Shown piece by piece: positions 17,971-26,319 of a stretch of DNA of 36,350 bases. The translations under genes were made by a program, and so were the position numbers. The DNA comes from Luteimonas endophytica (lineage in GTDB: Bacteria; Pseudomonadota; Gammaproteobacteria; Xanthomonadales; Xanthomonadaceae). Below the pieces are notes generated by a model. The model saw nothing but the letters and a program-made list of their open reading frames with translations, had not been told where the DNA came from and made no database searches. The first letter of the stretch is position 1. The number at the start of each line of letters is the position of its first letter. The stretch covers positions 1-36,350 of the forward strand of contig NZ_JARXRM010000032.1 of assembly GCF_029887875.1 (NCBI RefSeq), in the 5' to 3' direction.

Positions 17971-19098
17971 ATGCTGACCCTGGTCCTGATCGTGGTGGCG
18001 ACCGCGCTGGTGTTCGAGTACATCAACGGCTTCCACGACACCGCCAACTCCATCGCCACGGTGGTGGCCACCAAGGTGCTGTCGCCGATGCAGGCGGTGG
18101 GCATGGCGGCGGTGATGAACCTGATCGGCGCGCTGGCGGGGACCGCGGTGGCCAAGACCATCGCCTCGGGCCTGATCGACGCCGGGGTGGTGGACGTGGG
18201 TTCGCAGCTGATCCTGTGCGCGCTGCTGGGCGGAATCACATGGAACCTCATCACCTGGTGGTGGGGCCTGCCGTCCTCGTCGTCGCACGCGCTGATCGGC
18301 GGGCTGCTCGGCGCCGCCCTGGCCGCGGCGTCGATGGATTTCGGCGTGGTGATCTGGTCCGAGCCGGCCGACCCGGTCTGGCAGAGCGCCGGGGTGCTGT
18401 GGAAGGTGATCGTGCCGATGGTCAGCTCGCCGGTACTCGGCTTCCTGGCCGGGTTCCTGATGATGGGCGTGCTGTTCGCCGCGATCGCGGCGATGGCGCG
18501 CGCGGGCGGCTGGCCGGCGCGGATCGCGCGGCCGCGCTGGGTCAACGCGTTCTTCGGCAAGAGCCAGATCGTCAGCGCCGCGAGCATGGGTTTCGCACAC
18601 GGCATGAACGATGCGCAGAAGACCATGGGCATCATCGCCCTGACCCTGATCAGCGCCGAGGCCGCGGGGACCATGGACGAGCTGCCGGCGCTGCTGGCGT
18701 TCCTGCACCCCTCCGAGGCGGCCCTCGCCGAGGGCGACATCGACCTGTGGATCAAGATCACCTGCGCGCTGGTGATGGCTGCCGGCACCGCCGCCGGCGG
18801 CTGGCGCATCATCAAGACCCTGGGCCACAAGCTGGTCAAGCTGCACCCGATCCACGGCTTCGCCGCCGAGACCAGCGCGGCGTCGGTGATCCTGGGCGCC
18901 TCCTCGCTGGGCATCCCGGTCTCCACCACCCACAACATCTCCGCCGCGATCATGGGCGTGGGCACCGCCAAGCGCCTGAACGCGATCAAGTGGGGCGTGG
19001 TGAACAAGATGATCTGGGCCTGGATCCTGACCATCCCGATGTCGGGCGGGATCGCGTTCGGCCTGTTCAGGCTGCTCCAGCGGTTCGGCTGGGTGTAG
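17971..19098 (+). CDS. low-affinity inorganic phosphate transporter (PiT family)
   Basis: Inner-membrane secondary transporter for phosphate or metal-phosphate with protons or sodium. The 375-residue product carries both PiT signatures: YINGFHDTANSIATVVATKV near the N-terminus and GFAHGMNDAQKTMGIIAL in the second half. The second inverted repeat also shows GIPVSTTHNISAAIMGVGTA. About ten hydrophobic segments are visible. The ATG at 17971 follows GAGGGG closely. It is paired with the DUF47 gene in one operon. Confidence 0.93.
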   Translation: MLTLVLIVVATALVFEYINGFHDTANSIATVVATKVLSPMQAVGMAAVMNLIGALAGTAVAKTIASGLIDAGVVDVGSQLILCALLGGITWNLITWWWGLPSSSSHALIGGLLGAALAAASMDFGVVIWSEPADPVWQSAGVLWKVIVPMVSSPVLGFLAGFLMMGVLFAAIAAMARAGGWPARIARPRWVNAFFGKSQIVSAASMGFAHGMNDAQKTMGIIALTLISAEAAGTMDELPALLAFLHPSEAALAEGDIDLWIKITCALVMAAGTAAGGWRIIKTLGHKLVKLHPIHGFAAETSAASVILGASSLGIPVSTTHNISAAIMGVGTAKRLNAIKWGVVNKMIWAWILTIPMSGGIAFGLFRLLQRFGWV

Positions 19099-19143
19099 GA
19101 GGGCTAGGGTCCAAGCGGGAACGGCTGGCCCGGTGCCGGACTC

Positions 19144-19554
19144 CTAGAGCAGGTCGCCGTCGGCCGACAGCGCGCGCTCGAGCCGATCGCCCATGCCGCC
19201 GATCTCCAGCACCAGGCGGCCGAGCTCGGCCGCATCCAGCCCGGCGTAGGGCCGGTTCTCGCACAGCTGCAGGTAGGGCACGCCATCGAGGTCGCCGACC
19301 GCCAGGTAGCCGACCCGGCTTTCCCAGTTGAATGCCAGCGCGCGGCGCGCGTCGATGCCGGTGATCGGCGCGATCACCGTGCTCACGCGCAGATACGCGC
19401 GGCCGTCGTCGTCCTGCAGTTCGGAGAGGAAGATCGCCTGGTGGCGGCGGCCGCTGTCGAGCGAGAGCTCGACGCAGATCACATACGGCTCCTGCATGGT
19501 GACGCGGAAATCGGCGGCGCGGAGGTGGCTGCGGACCTGTTCGAAATTCTGCAT
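19144..19554 (-). CDS. unidentified small soluble protein, possibly YbjN-like
   Basis: The 136-residue product has no signal peptide or membrane segment. It opens MQNFEQVRSHLRAADFRVTM, then alternates strands and helices (YVICVELSLDSGRRHQAIFL, YLRVSTVIAPITGIDARRAL, LAFNWESRVGYLAVGDLDGV). That pattern recalls the YbjN/type III secretion chaperone-like fold. This resemblance is only an impression and no function is assigned. It is convergent with the phosphate transporter and divergent from the alkyltransferase-like gene 46 bases away. Base composition and codon style match its neighbours, so it looks like a real gene. Confidence 0.7.
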   Translation of the reverse strand: MQNFEQVRSHLRAADFRVTMQEPYVICVELSLDSGRRHQAIFLSELQDDDGRAYLRVSTVIAPITGIDARRALAFNWESRVGYLAVGDLDGVPYLQLCENRPYAGLDAAELGRLVLEIGGMGDRLERALSADGDLL

Positions 19555-19600
19555 GCGCTTGCGGTGCCCGAAGTGGATCGTGCGGCTATCCTAATGCCCC

Positions 19601-19936
19601 ATGGACCAGCTGTCTGCCGAGGCGCGCATCCTCGCGGCGATCCGCGCGATCCCGCGCGGATGCGTGGCCGGCTACGGCGAGGTGGCACGCCGGGCCGGGC
19701 TGCCGGGCCGCGCACGCCTGGTGGCGCGGATCCTGGCCGGCAACGGCGACGATGCGCTGCCATGGCACCGGGTGTTGCGCAGCGACGGGCGCATCGCCTT
19801 CGCCGAAGACAGCCGCGGCTGGCGCGAGCAGGCGCGGCGCCTGCGCGCCGAGGGCGTCGAGGTGCAGCGGGGCAGGGTGCGCATGGCCAGGCCCGGAGCC
19901 GACCTCGACGCCGCGCTCTGGGGGCCTTCGGCGTAG
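19601..19936 (+). CDS. alkyltransferase-like protein (ATL, MGMT family)
   Basis: DNA-binding relative of O6-alkylguanine-DNA alkyltransferase. The 111-residue product contains only the DNA-binding domain (IRAIPRGCVAGYGEVARRAG). At the active site the usual PCHR is replaced by PWHR (residues 54-57), so the acceptor cysteine is missing and it cannot take up alkyl groups. ATL proteins instead bind alkylated guanine, flip it out and hand the lesion to nucleotide excision repair. The ATG at 19601 is in the expected place. The 44 bases to the rhomboid gene contain a possible separate promoter. Confidence 0.9.
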   Translation: MDQLSAEARILAAIRAIPRGCVAGYGEVARRAGLPGRARLVARILAGNGDDALPWHRVLRSDGRIAFAEDSRGWREQARRLRAEGVEVQRGRVRMARPGADLDAALWGPSA

Positions 19937-19950
19937 GGTTTTTTCCCCGG

Positions 19951-19975
19951 TATCATGGCGCGTCCCCTCGAGGAG
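19951..19975 (+). promoter_or_regulatory. candidate -10 box and ribosome binding site for the rhomboid gene
   Basis: TATCAT at 19951-19956 is a good -10 match and AGGAG at 19971-19975 is a good Shine-Dalgarno sequence 5 bases before the ATG at 19981. The latter fixes the start. A GGG-TTTTTT-CCCC patch lies just before the -10 box. Confidence 0.5.
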
Positions 19976-19980
19976 TCCGG

Positions 19981-20628
19981 ATGTTCTCCAATCTCCCCCC
20001 AGTCACCAAGGCGTTGCTGATCGCCAACGGTGTGGTCTTCCTGCTGCAGATGGTGCTGAGCGAAGCGCTGTTCCGGCCATTCATGCTCTGGCCGCTCGGC
20101 GGCGCCGAGGCCGGCGGCATGTCGTTCCTGCCGTGGCAGCTGCTGACCTACGGGTTCCTGCACGGCAGCCCTTTCCATCTGCTGTTCAACATGCTGGTGC
20201 TGCTGATGTTCGGCGCGCCGCTCGAGTACACCTGGGGACAGAAGCGCTTCCTGACCTACTTCCTGGTATGCGTCGGCGGCGCCGGGCTGTGCCAGCTGGT
20301 GGTGGTGTCCTGGGCGCTGGCGCAGGGGGGCATGGCCTATCCGACGCTCGGCGCGTCCGGCGGGGTGTTCGGCCTGCTGCTGGCGTACGGCATGCTGTTT
20401 CCCAACCAGCGGGTGATGCTGCTGATCCCGCCGATCCCGATGAAGGCGCGGACCCTGGTGATCGTGCTCGGCGCGATCGAGCTGGTCTTCGGCATCAGCG
20501 GGACCCGCTCCGGCGTGGCGCATTTCGCTCACCTGGGCGGGATGCTGTTCGGCTGGCTGCTGATCCAGCAGTGGCGCGGGCGCCCGCCATTCAGCCGCAC
20601 CACCCGCAACAACGTGCGCCGCTTCTAG
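19981..20628 (+). CDS. rhomboid-family intramembrane serine protease
   Basis: Cleaves membrane proteins within the lipid bilayer. The 215-residue product has about six membrane segments. The catalytic serine lies in GASGG (S126) and the histidine in VAHFAHLGG (H184); the HxxxN motif of the rhomboid fold (H66 to N70 in HLLFN) is present. It therefore looks active. The C-terminal tail is basic (RTTRNNVRRF). The ATG at 19981 has a strong ribosome binding site. It is convergent with the M13 peptidase-like gene; a short AGAGC/GCTCT hairpin followed by TTT at 20690-20706 might be a weak terminator. Substrates cannot be deduced. Confidence 0.93.
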   Translation: MFSNLPPVTKALLIANGVVFLLQMVLSEALFRPFMLWPLGGAEAGGMSFLPWQLLTYGFLHGSPFHLLFNMLVLLMFGAPLEYTWGQKRFLTYFLVCVGGAGLCQLVVVSWALAQGGMAYPTLGASGGVFGLLLAYGMLFPNQRVMLLIPPIPMKARTLVIVLGAIELVFGISGTRSGVAHFAHLGGMLFGWLLIQQWRGRPPFSRTTRNNVRRF

Positions 20629-20721
20629 ACGAATCCCGGGCACCGGGCCTGCGCCGGGTCGACGCGGCCGGGATCGGGCATCGCGGCAGAGAGCGGCAAG
20701 CTCTTTCCGATTCGCGTCCCC

Positions 20722-22734
20722 TCAGCGCCAGATCCGGACCTGCTCGTCCTCGTCGCGCTGCATCGGCGCCCCGGCCTTGCAGCCGAAGGTGCTGGCGAAG
20801 GCGGGCAGGTTGGCGAGCGGGCCGTTGGCGCGCCACTGGCCCGGGGCGTGCTCGCTGGTCGCGGCCAGGAGGTTCGCCGCGTCCGCCGACATCTGCTGGC
20901 GCCACAGTTGCGCCCAGGCGCGGAAGAACGACTGGGCCGATTCCTTCGGCAGTTCGGGATTGGCGGTCTGCAGCGCATCCCAGGCCAGCTCGATGCCGGC
21001 CAGGTCGGCGGCGTTCTCGTCGCGGGTGCGGGTGCCGTCGACCATGAGCGCGGTGCCCGCCGGCCAGGCGTAGCCGCTGTACTGGCCGGCCAGGCGGTTG
21101 GTCAGGTCGTTCCAGGCGGCCTGGTCGGTCTCGCTCCACCAGGTGCGCACGTTGCCGGCGGCATCGACCACGCGGCCGCGGATGTCGATGCTGCGGCCCA
21201 GTTCGTGCCCGACCAGGGCGCCGTAGCTGCCGTAGTGGGCCGCGGCGTCCTGGCTCATGTCCAGCACCGGCGGCTGCAGCACCGCGGCGGAGACGATCAG
21301 CCGGTTCTGCGCCAGATCGTAGGCCAGCGCCGGCTGCTGCGGCAGCACTTCCCAGCGCTGGTCGGCGTTCTGCTCGCCGATCCGTCGCATTTCCTCGCGG
21401 TGGCGCCAGGTGGAGGCGATCAGCATGTTGCCGCCGAAGCTGCCGCGGCCCATCGGCTGCACGCTGTAATCGAGGTCGCGCTCCGGCGCGCCGATCTCGA
21501 TGCGCATCGCCGCCAGCTTGGCGCGGGCCTCGGCCTTGGTCGGCTCGCTCATCCAGGCGCTGCGCTCGACGCCGCGCAGCAGCGCGTCGCGCACCTCGGT
21601 GGCGATGGTGGTCGCGCGCATCCGGGTGCCGTCGGGCAGGTGGCGGGCGACGTACTCGCGGCCGAGCATCGGGCCGGCGGCCTTGTTGATCGCGTTCAGC
21701 ACCTGGGCCTGCCGCGGCAGCGGCTCCGGCTGGCCGCGCAGCACCCGGCCGTGGAACTCGAATTCGGCCTCGCGGAAGGTGCGCGACAGGTACGGCGCCA
21801 TCGCGTTGCCGACGTGGAAGCGCAGGTAGGCCTTCCACTGCGCCGGCTTGACGCTGCCGACCAGCCCGTCCAGGGCCGCGAACAGCTCCGGGTTGGCCAT
21901 CGAGACGGTGTCGCTCTCGATGCCCAGGGTGGCAAGGAACTCGTCCAGCTGCAGGCGCTTGTACTGCGCGTCGAAGTCCGCGGTCGGGACCGGCGCGTAG
22001 TTGCTGCGCGGATCGCGGGCCAGGGTGATCGCGCGCCAGTTGCGGGCGATCGCGGTCTCCAGCTCGATCACCGCGGCGGTATCGGCGTCGAGCGATTTCT
22101 CGGCGGTGCCGGCCAGGGCGAGAATGCTGCGCACGTAGTCGCGGTAGCGGTCGAGGATGGCGCGGGTGTCGGCGTCCTCGCGGGTGTAGTAGGCGGGGTC
22201 GGGCAGGCCGAGGCCGCCCTGGCCGAAGTAGCCGATGTGGCGGGAAAGATCCGCCAGGTCGACGTCGGCGTTGAAATTGAACGCCACCGGGATGCCGACC
22301 TGGTGCAGGGCGGCGATCGCCGGCGGGATGTCGCGGGCCCGGCGGATGCCGTCGATGCGCGCCAACAGCGGCGCGATCGGCTGCGCGCCGTCGGCCTCCA
22401 CGGCCGCCTCGTCCAGGCCGCTGGCCCAGAAGTCGCCCAGCAACTGCTGGACGTGGTTCTGCGGCGCGCGCATCGCCGCGTCGAGCAGGTCGCGCTGCTG
22501 CTGCAGCGCCAGCGCCTGCAGCTCGCCCATCGCCGAGACGCTGCCCGAGCCGATCACCATGTTGGCCGTGAGCCAGTCCTTGTTGACGAATGCGTAGAAG
22601 TCGGTGCATTCGGTCGGGCCGGCCGGCGCCCTGGCGGCGCGGCGCTGCGCGCCGGCATCGAGGGGCAGCCCCACCGCCAGGCATGCGGCGAGGGCGAAGG
22701 CGAGCGGTCTGGCGTGGGGCATCGCGGGATCCAT
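20722..22734 (-). CDS. M13-family metallopeptidase homologue with degenerate zinc motif
   Basis: Exported neprilysin/PepO-like protein of 670 residues with a signal peptide (MPHARPLAFALAACLAVGLP). It aligns along its length with the intact paralogue at 23154-25265. Shared blocks include TDFYAFVNKDWL, GQGGLGLPDPAYY and VLQPPVLDMSQDAAAHYGSYGALVGHE near the active site. The canonical HExxH is HELGR (residues 510-514), so the second zinc histidine is an arginine. The third ligand, in ENAADLAG (E573, with D577), is kept. The NAYY block before the active site is also absent. It is probably a pseudo-enzyme or one with altered metal binding. The start may be 22734 or the ATG at 22722. The frame stays open to 24279, but that part is antisense-like shadow of the other paralogue. 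Confidence 0.9.
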   Translation of the reverse strand: MDPAMPHARPLAFALAACLAVGLPLDAGAQRRAARAPAGPTECTDFYAFVNKDWLTANMVIGSGSVSAMGELQALALQQQRDLLDAAMRAPQNHVQQLLGDFWASGLDEAAVEADGAQPIAPLLARIDGIRRARDIPPAIAALHQVGIPVAFNFNADVDLADLSRHIGYFGQGGLGLPDPAYYTREDADTRAILDRYRDYVRSILALAGTAEKSLDADTAAVIELETAIARNWRAITLARDPRSNYAPVPTADFDAQYKRLQLDEFLATLGIESDTVSMANPELFAALDGLVGSVKPAQWKAYLRFHVGNAMAPYLSRTFREAEFEFHGRVLRGQPEPLPRQAQVLNAINKAAGPMLGREYVARHLPDGTRMRATTIATEVRDALLRGVERSAWMSEPTKAEARAKLAAMRIEIGAPERDLDYSVQPMGRGSFGGNMLIASTWRHREEMRRIGEQNADQRWEVLPQQPALAYDLAQNRLIVSAAVLQPPVLDMSQDAAAHYGSYGALVGHELGRSIDIRGRVVDAAGNVRTWWSETDQAAWNDLTNRLAGQYSGYAWPAGTALMVDGTRTRDENAADLAGIELAWDALQTANPELPKESAQSFFRAWAQLWRQQMSADAANLLAATSEHAPGQWRANGPLANLPAFASTFGCKAGAPMQRDEDEQVRIWR

Positions 22735-23100
22735 CCGGAAAGGTCGCGGAAGTCTAGCAAGCTCCCCGGCGGACGCGATGAACGCGCTAGCGCCAAGAGA
22801 AAAGGTTCTTCTCGCATGGAGGTGGGAACGCGTCTCCATCCTCCGGCCGCCCCGCTGTGGGAGCGACGGAAGTCGCGACCCCACTAGGCATGCGGTCGTA
22901 CGCCGATTGCTGGTGCAGTTGGGCTTCGCGGGTGGGCCGGCGAGAACAGCGCCGAGATCCTTGCCGGCACGAGGCCCGTGCACCCGACCGGAATCATCGG
23001 CAATTCGGTCGCCCGAAAGAAGCCTCGGCAGCGAATCGCCGGGCGACGCCTGCTCCCGAAGCCCGCGCGCGCCATCGCTCTCGTGGGACAAGATCCAAAA
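22735..23100. other. gene-free gap between the two M13 genes
   Basis: No credible coding sequence is seen. The stretch is less GC-rich than its surroundings and contains a REP-like element at 22857-22882 next to CCACTAGG. Its far end borders the terminator of the intact M13 gene. The promoter of the degenerate M13 gene should lie at about 22735-22800, but no clear boxes were found. Confidence 0.5.
22857..22882. repeat. REP-like palindromic element
   Basis: GTGGGAGCG opens the element. GCGAC (22863-22867) and GTCGC (22872-22876) form a 5-bp stem with a GGAA loop, followed by GACCCC. This GTGGGAGCGACGnAAGTCGCGA form is a widespread intergenic repeat style in Xanthomonadaceae such as Stenotrophomonas and Lysobacter. 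A degenerate relative is at 10072. Confidence 0.7.
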
Positions 23101-23126
23101 AAGGGCCCGACGGTCGTCGGGCCCTT
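23097..23126 (-). terminator. intrinsic terminator of the intact M13 peptidase gene
   Basis: The arms GGGCCCGACG (23103-23112) and CGTCGGGCCC (23115-23124) form a perfect 10-bp stem with a 2-base centre. On the minus strand it is followed by six T residues (A-run at 23097-23102 on the plus strand). It lies 28 bases past the stop at 23154. Confidence 0.9.
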
Positions 23127-23153
23127 CGCGGCGGTGCGGGTGGCCGTGGCGGG

Positions 23154-25265
23154 CTACCAGATCACCACCTGGTCGTCGCCGCCGCGCACCATCGGGTCGC
23201 CGGGGCCGCAGTCGAAGGCCGCGGCGAACGCCGGCAGGTTGGAGGGCGCGCCGATCGCGCGGAACCCGGCCAGCGCGTGCTCGTCGGTCTGCAGGCGCCG
23301 GTCCAGCTCCTCGGCGGTGAAGTTGCGGCGCCACACCGTGGCCCAGCCGAGGAAGAAGCGCTGGTCGCGGGTGAGGCCGTCGATCATCGGGTCCTCGCTG
23401 CCCTCGGTGGCGGTCTTCATCGCGTCGTAGGCCGTGGCCAGGCCACCGAGGTCGGCGATGTTCTCGCCCAGGGTGTGGTTGCCGTTGAGATTGCGGCCGT
23501 CCTCGGTGGTGTAGGCGTCGAACTGCGCCACCAGCTTGCCGGTGCGCGCCTTGAAGCCTTCCAGGTCGGCCTCGGTCCACCAGTTCACCATGTTGCCCTG
23601 CGGGTCGAAGCGCGCGCCCTGGTCGTCGTAGCCGTGGGTCATCTCGTGGCCGATCACCGCGCCGATGCCGCCGTAGTTGAGCGGGTCGTCCGCCTCGGGG
23701 TCGAAGAACGGCGGCTGCAGGATCGCCGCCGGGAAGGTGAGCTGGTTGGCGAGCGGATTGTAGGAGGCGTTGACGGTCTGCGGGCGCATGCCCCATTCGG
23801 ACCTGTCCACCGGCTGGCCGATCTTGCCGATGTCCCAGCGGTAGTTGAACTCGCGCGCGGCCAGCACGTTGCCGATGTAGCTGTCGCGGGCGGTGGACAG
23901 GCCGCTCCAGTCGCGCCACTTGTCCGGATAGCCCACCCGCGGTTCGAAGGTTTCCCACTTCTCCAGGGCCTTGGCCTTGGTCTCGTCGCTCATCCACTCG
24001 AGGTTCTCGATCCGGACCTTGAGCGCCTCGCTGAGGTTGCCGATCAGCTCCTCCATCCTGGCCTTGGACTCGGGCGGGAAGGCGACCTTCACGTAGAGCT
24101 GGCCGAGCGCCTCGCCGGCGCTGCGGTCGATGGTCTGGAGCACGCGCTTGCCGCGCTCCTTCAGCTCCTGCTGGCCGCCGAGGGTGCGCCCGTAGAAGTC
24201 GTGGTTCTGCTCCACGAACGCGTCGGAGAGGAACGGCGAGGCATCGTCGACCAGGTGGAAGCGCAGATAGCTCTTCCACTGCTCCACCGGCACCTCGGCC
24301 AGCATCTCGCTGACCTCGGCGTGGTATTCGGGCACCGACAGCGAGAACGTCTCCGGCACCTCCACGCCCTGCGACTGGAAGAACGCGGTGAACGGGAAAT
24401 TGGGCGAGAGCGCGTCGGCCTCGGCCGGGGTCACCGGGTTGTAGTAGAGCCCGACGTCGCGCGAGAACTCCTCCCGCGACTTAGACACCGAGGCCAGGCG
24501 GGTCTCGAACGCCATCACGTCGGCGGCCTGGGCTGCGGCATCCGCCGCGGGTACGCCGGACAGTTCCAGCACCTTGGCGATGTGTGCCACGTAGGCGTCG
24601 CGGATCTTCTGCTTGTCCTCGGCGGTGTAGTACGGCGCGTCGGGCAGGCCGAGGCCGCCCTGGCCGGTGGCGGCGATGTTCACCGTCGCGTCCTGGAAGT
24701 CGGGCATCGCGCCGATGCCGACCAGGAAGCCGCCGCCGCGGGCCGCGGACTGGCGCAGGTAGTCGGCCACGGCGGCGCCGTCGGCCAGCGCGTCGATCCG
24801 GGCCAGCTCCTCGCGCAGCGGCTCGATGCCCTGGGCGTTGATCTTCTCCGCGTCCATGCCGGTGGCCCAGAAATCGCCGACGATCTTCTGCGGCCCGGTG
24901 GCGTCCGCGGCGGCCGCGGACTGTTCCGCCAGCTGCCGCTGCACCGCGGTGGAGCGCTCGTCCAGCATCTCGAACGCGCCCCACGAGCTGCGGTCGCCGG
25001 GGACCGGGTTGGCCGCCAGCCAGGTGCCGTTGGCGAACGCGTTGAAATCGCGGCAGGCGTCGGCCTCGGCGTCCAGGTCGGCCAGCTGGAAGCGGTTGAC
25101 CGGCGGCAGGGTGCTCTCGTCGAGAACCAGCGCGGGCGCGGCGGCCCCGGACTCGGCTCCGGAGGCGGCCTCGGAATCGGTCTGGTCGCGGGCGCAGGCG
25201 GACAGCGCCAGCGCCACCGCGAGCGGAAGAAGAAGGATTCTGGGGTTGGATCGGATCACGTGCAC
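23154..25265 (-). CDS. M13-family zinc metallopeptidase, lipoprotein (PepO/neprilysin type)
   Basis: Envelope endopeptidase of the neprilysin family. The 703-residue product begins MHVIRSNPRILLLPLAVALA and has the lipobox LSAC, so it should be lipid-anchored. Zinc motif HEMTH (residues 540-544) and GENIADLGG (E601, D605) are intact, as is the NASYNPLANQLTFPAAILQP substrate-binding block. The C-terminus ends DQVVIW, the bacterial form of the family tail. It is followed by a strong terminator, so it is transcribed separately from the degenerate paralogue downstream. The start could be a few codons later, but the signal peptide fits the ATG at 25265. Confidence 0.95.
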   Translation of the reverse strand: MHVIRSNPRILLLPLAVALALSACARDQTDSEAASGAESGAAAPALVLDESTLPPVNRFQLADLDAEADACRDFNAFANGTWLAANPVPGDRSSWGAFEMLDERSTAVQRQLAEQSAAAADATGPQKIVGDFWATGMDAEKINAQGIEPLREELARIDALADGAAVADYLRQSAARGGGFLVGIGAMPDFQDATVNIAATGQGGLGLPDAPYYTAEDKQKIRDAYVAHIAKVLELSGVPAADAAAQAADVMAFETRLASVSKSREEFSRDVGLYYNPVTPAEADALSPNFPFTAFFQSQGVEVPETFSLSVPEYHAEVSEMLAEVPVEQWKSYLRFHLVDDASPFLSDAFVEQNHDFYGRTLGGQQELKERGKRVLQTIDRSAGEALGQLYVKVAFPPESKARMEELIGNLSEALKVRIENLEWMSDETKAKALEKWETFEPRVGYPDKWRDWSGLSTARDSYIGNVLAAREFNYRWDIGKIGQPVDRSEWGMRPQTVNASYNPLANQLTFPAAILQPPFFDPEADDPLNYGGIGAVIGHEMTHGYDDQGARFDPQGNMVNWWTEADLEGFKARTGKLVAQFDAYTTEDGRNLNGNHTLGENIADLGGLATAYDAMKTATEGSEDPMIDGLTRDQRFFLGWATVWRRNFTAEELDRRLQTDEHALAGFRAIGAPSNLPAFAAAFDCGPGDPMVRGGDDQVVIW

Positions 25266-25424
25266 GCTCCGCCCCGGAGGGGCATCAGGACAAGGAAGGA
25301 CCCCGGGGATGGGGCATCGGCCACTGTACGCGCCGGTCCGGCGCGGCCGGGCGTGTCGAAGGTCATGGCCCGGCGGAGCGAGCAGGACGCGCGGCGGGCC
25401 GGTGCGTCGCCGCGGGAAATCGGG

Positions 25425-26309
25425 CTAACGCAGCAGCAGCACCGGGACCCGGCAGCTGCGGAGCATCGCCGTGGTGGTGCTGCCGACGATCAGCTGGCGA
25501 ACCCTGGAGTGGCCGTAGGCGCCCATCACCAGCAGATCGATCCCATGCTCCCTGACGTAGCCGCCGATCACCGACTCGGCCTCTCCCGGGACGATCGAGG
25601 CCTCGACCTCGAAGCCGGCAGCCGCCAGCAGCGCGCGGGCCCGGGCCTGGGCCTCTGCAAGCGCGCCGCCGCCGTCCCCGGCGCTGACCAGGTGGCAGGG
25701 CAGGCCGCGGACCAGCGGGCTCTGCGCCACCATCTGCACGCACTTGCGGGTGGTGGGGCTGCCGTCGAAGGCGATCGCGAAGCGCTCGACCGCGCGGAAC
25801 GCGCGCGAAGCGACCAGCAGCGGCCGGTGCACCGCCCGCGCCACGCGTTCGAGGTTGCCGCCCAGATGGCCCTTGTCGAAGTCCGCGGCCTCGCCGCGCT
25901 TGCCGACCACGAACAGCCTGGTGCCGCTTTCCAGGCCGGCCAGGGTCTCGACCAGGCTGCCGTGGCGCTGCAACCCGCCGGCCGCGGCCAACCCGGCGCC
26001 CGCAGCGCGCTCGCGCGCCCGCGCCAGCAGCAGCCGGCCGTGCTCGGCGGACAGGCGGCTGCGCTTCTGGTCCAGTTCGACCAGTTCCTGCAGCAGTTCC
26101 GCCTGCGCCTCGAGCCCGATGTTGCCGCTGTAGTCCGCGCTCGCGGTCGAGTGCTCCTTGCGGTCGAGCACGTGCAGGAACTGCAGCGGCGCCCCCAGCC
26201 GCTGCGCGGCCCAGGCGGCGTGGTCGGCGACGCTGTCGGCGTAGACCGAGGCGTCGATGCAGGCCAGCACCTCGCCGTCGGGGGGAATTTCGTAGCCGTT
26301 CTCGCTCAT
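25425..26309 (-). CDS. universal stress protein with two Usp domains
   Basis: Cytoplasmic 294-residue protein made of two Usp folds (about 12-150 and 155-294). The second domain keeps the ATP-binding signature GAYGHSRVRQLIVGSTT (the G-2x-G-9x-G-S/T pattern). The first half has the partial pattern GKRGEAADFDKGHLGGNLER and may be a degenerate nucleotide site. It starts 10 bases after the SulP transporter stop on the same strand and is likely cotranscribed with it. SulP-Usp pairs occur widely, where the Usp may regulate the transporter through ATP or stress state; that link is inference. Confidence 0.9.
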   Translation of the reverse strand: MSENGYEIPPDGEVLACIDASVYADSVADHAAWAAQRLGAPLQFLHVLDRKEHSTASADYSGNIGLEAQAELLQELVELDQKRSRLSAEHGRLLLARARERAAGAGLAAAGGLQRHGSLVETLAGLESGTRLFVVGKRGEAADFDKGHLGGNLERVARAVHRPLLVASRAFRAVERFAIAFDGSPTTRKCVQMVAQSPLVRGLPCHLVSAGDGGGALAEAQARARALLAAAGFEVEASIVPGEAESVIGGYVREHGIDLLVMGAYGHSRVRQLIVGSTTTAMLRSCRVPVLLLR

Positions 26310-26319
26310 CTCGCAGTCC

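Noticed and set aside
22735..24279. N-terminal extension of the degenerate M13 frame across the gap and into the intact M13 gene
   Set aside because: The extension is an off-frame reading of the paralogue and of the intergenic gap. A proper signal peptide begins at 22734 or 22722, and a terminator lies at 23097-23126.
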